From JAFAGX01 sp035623335 (lineage in GTDB: Bacteria; Acidobacteriota; Terriglobia; Terriglobales; Acidobacteriaceae), in NCBI GenBank assembly GCA_035623335.1, contig DASPTQ010000021.1, positions 1-64,000 on the forward strand: a stretch of DNA of 64,000 nucleotides. Direction: 5' to 3'. The notes beneath the pieces are model-generated. The model did no database searches. It had not been told where the DNA came from and was given only the letters and a program-made list of their open reading frames with translations. The position numbers were made by a program, and so were the translations under genes. This document shows, one piece after another, positions 62,269-64,000 of this stretch; positions within the stretch are counted from its first letter, which is position 1, and each line of letters begins with the position of its first letter.

Positions 62269-63186
62269 TCACCTGAAGAACACGTCGCTGGCGTTCGATC
62301 CGTGGATCGCCGCATGGCACATCGTGCACGCCTGATACTTGGTCGCCTGATTGTGAGTAGGACCTTGCGGGCCCGGCGCAGGAAAGGAATGACACTGCAA
62401 ACATAACAAGTTGACATTACTAACGCGGAGGAAACGTGGATTCGTGGAACCGTGGGGGGTATGACAACTGCTACAGCCTTCCGTCTTCACCGGCACGTGT
62501 TCGTAGACGAAGGGCCCTTGCTTATCCGCGTGGCACTTGTAGCAAACCGCATCGCCACTGGGCATGGTTCTGACTTGGCGGATGGTGGTGGTGCCATGAA
62601 CGTTGTGGCAGTCGCTGCACTCGAGCAAGCCCTCCGTAACCCGGTGGTGATACGGTTTGGCGAAGTCGGCTTTGGCCGTGGTGTGGCATCCATAGCAGAG
62701 CTCCGGCTGTTTTTGTACCAGCAGCTGTGGGGCTTCCTTGGCGTGATGCGGAGAATGGCAGTCGAGACAACCGACGTCATTGCCGGCATGGGCAGAACTT
62801 GTGAAGTGCCGCTGCTCATGGTTTTCCCCGTGGCAGCTCAGGCAACGAGCGCTGGCCTGCTCGCGGGAGAGGTTCTTGAAGCTGATGATCTTCGTGACGT
62901 CTCCTCCACCGGCAACGTGTTCGGATCCGGGACCGTGACAACTTTCACATCCATGCCCGTTTTTGAGAGTCGTCTTGAAGTGCGGGGTCGCCTCAAAGTT
63001 CTTGTGATAAAGCTCTTCATGACAGGTCTTGCACACATCGGCGCCGACGTATTCGGCTGTCGGTTTGCTCGCCAGGGCATTTTTCTCCTGCTGACCGGCG
63101 GCAATTCTCGGCTGAAGTAACAACGGCAGCATGAGTCCGGCTGCAGCGAGACCTAGTACTTGTTTGTATCTTCTGCTCAGGTTCAC
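62269..63186 (-). CDS. DmsE/MtrA-type decahaem cytochrome c
   Basis: A 305-residue exported protein with a Sec signal (about 1-31) and exactly ten CxxCH haem-binding motifs: CKTCH, CESCH, CLSCH, CLDCH, CYGCH, CSDCH, CYKCH, CSSCH, CLQCH, CTMCH. Number, spacing and length fit the DmsE (TIGR03508)/MtrA family, a periplasmic wire threaded into the barrel made by the next gene. It sits 94 bases after the NapC-like gene and 9 bases before the barrel gene. Confidence 0.93.
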   Translation of the reverse strand: MNLSRRYKQVLGLAAAGLMLPLLLQPRIAAGQQEKNALASKPTAEYVGADVCKTCHEELYHKNFEATPHFKTTLKNGHGCESCHGPGSEHVAGGGDVTKIISFKNLSREQASARCLSCHGENHEQRHFTSSAHAGNDVGCLDCHSPHHAKEAPQLLVQKQPELCYGCHTTAKADFAKPYHHRVTEGLLECSDCHNVHGTTTIRQVRTMPSGDAVCYKCHADKQGPFVYEHVPVKTEGCSSCHTPHGSTNPRFLRVSNVNLLCLQCHSFPAPGPQGPTHNQATKYQACTMCHAAIHGSNASDVFFR

Positions 63187-63280
63187 GATCCGATCCCCTC
63201 TCTCGGAGATAAACTGGCTAACCGGCCTCCGCAGGCTCTACCACGACCCGTACTTTCATTCCTTGGTGCACCCTGCTCTG

Positions 63281-64000
63281 TCATTGCTTCTGGACTTTCG
63301 AAATCCGCTCCTCGAGGCCGAGTGTCTTCAAGATCTCCGGTGAGGCCTCGTCCGTTGCCAGAGGCTGATGGCAGGAGTCGCAATCCTGCTTGATCGCCTT
63401 CCCGTCCGCCGTCGCGTGCGAACCGTCATGACAACGGAAACAACCGGGAAAGTCCGTGTGCCCGAGGTTGTTCGGGTAAGTTCCCCAGGACACCTTTAGA
63501 TCTGGGAAGACATTGCGGTTGTAGATCGCGAGCACGGCTTGGCCCGCCTGGTTAATGTCTTGAGAGCGCTTGGCGTACAAATCCGGGTAGTTTTGCTGAT
63601 AAAAACTGACCAAAGAAACAGGCAATTTTTCGGCTGCCTCTTGGCTGGTCCGGTACTCCGCCTTCAGCAACTCCAATCCTTTCTTCTTGAGGTAAGGCAG
63701 GGTAACCGGAAGATCCCCGAGAGCCATGGCTCTGTCCATGGCGCGGTCGGGCAGATCAAAAGTGTGGGTCGGTCGATTGTGGCAGTCCACACATTGCATC
63801 TCGTATTTCGGCAGAGGCTGAACAGAATCAAGCGATGAGCCGGAATTGAGAAACGTTAGCGTATCCCCGGTAACGGTATTTCGGTATTCGACCCAGGGAA
63901 TGGTCTGGCGGGCTGCGTCGGAGGCCGCGAAGCGGATGTGCACTCCCGGACCGAAGTGTGCTCCGTGAATACCCGAGGTTCTGCTTCCCCCCACCATCAT
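63281..64000 (-). CDS. NapC/NirT-family cytochrome c, C-terminal part
   Basis: The reading frame runs off the right edge of the window, so only the last 239 residues are seen. Three CxxCH motifs are visible (CVDCH, CFRCH, CDSCH). The CVDCHNRPTHTF segment, followed by the long helical middle and the TYPNNLGHTDFPGCFRCHDGSH end, is typical of NapC/NirT-type quinol dehydrogenases of Acidobacteriota. In such systems this inner-membrane protein takes electrons from quinol and hands them to the periplasmic cytochrome. Confidence 0.82.
   Translation of the reverse strand: MMVGGSRTSGIHGAHFGPGVHIRFAASDAARQTIPWVEYRNTVTGDTLTFLNSGSSLDSVQPLPKYEMQCVDCHNRPTHTFDLPDRAMDRAMALGDLPVTLPYLKKKGLELLKAEYRTSQEAAEKLPVSLVSFYQQNYPDLYAKRSQDINQAGQAVLAIYNRNVFPDLKVSWGTYPNNLGHTDFPGCFRCHDGSHATADGKAIKQDCDSCHQPLATDEASPEILKTLGLEERISKVQKQ

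Overview
The window reads as the chromosome of a soil or sediment Acidobacteriota member, most likely Terriglobia-like. This is inferred from gene content (ADOP/MacB-type permease remnant, DUF2934 and DUF6632 proteins, relics of protein kinases with TolB/TPR C-termini, a distinctive outer-membrane-like paralogue pair), not from a marker-gene tree. Coding is dense and high in G+C in the core-gene stretches and patchier in the accessory stretches. No rRNA, no CRISPR array and no intact insertion sequence were seen; one tRNA (Asn, GTT) is present.

Layout. 0.1-9.9 kb: housekeeping genes (PilZ, AMIN-domain secreted protein, YtxH, efp, acylphosphatase, apt, PPOX/F420-type protein, homoserine dehydrogenase, SufS-like enzyme, mtaB, receiver-only protein, zinc ribbon, rpsU). 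10.3-17.8 kb: cmk, an outer-membrane-like protein, ilvD, and an ilvC-ilvB-ilvN operon with a visible promoter, a palindromic operator candidate and a terminator. 17.9-26.8 kb: a nine-gene arginine operon, argR-C-B-D-F-G-H-A-J, in which every neighbouring pair overlaps. It is driven by a sigma70-like promoter followed by two ARG boxes, so ArgR probably represses its own operon. It encodes the whole route from glutamate to arginine, ornithine carbamoyltransferase included.

26.8-31.6 kb is accessory: a decayed ABC permease tail, a small basic ORF, a VapBC toxin-antitoxin pair with an operator-like inverted repeat, a tail-anchored unknown protein, a prolyl oligopeptidase and tRNA-Asn. 31.7-41.7 kb looks like the remains of an island next to that tRNA: a tyrosine-integrase N-terminal stub, a 5'-damaged MerR regulator, a small protein with the Coq4 metal motif, unknown proteins, a DUF6632 gene whose start sits in a hairpin, then a lipid-looking cluster (MBL hydrolase, MBOAT/wax-synthase-like acyltransferase, small membrane protein, TIGR01777 epimerase), and an FkbM methyltransferase.

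41.7-59.3 kb mixes intact accessory genes (M14/AstE-like hydrolase, cupins, GYD, SYLF, Crp regulator, GH172/DUF2961, PsiE, DUF362, Ddn-type proteins, FAD monooxygenase, YedK/HMCES-type SRAP protein, bacterioferritin) with a cluster of frameshifted gene relics at 43.0-44.3 kb. 60.0-64.0 kb, on the minus strand, ends the window with a NapC/NirT-type cytochrome (cut by the window edge), a ten-heme DmsE/MtrA-type cytochrome and a large outer-membrane barrel. These three make a plausible trans-envelope electron conduit and are the most interesting intact system here. The 36.5-39.9 kb lipid-like cluster is the best candidate for an undescribed pathway.
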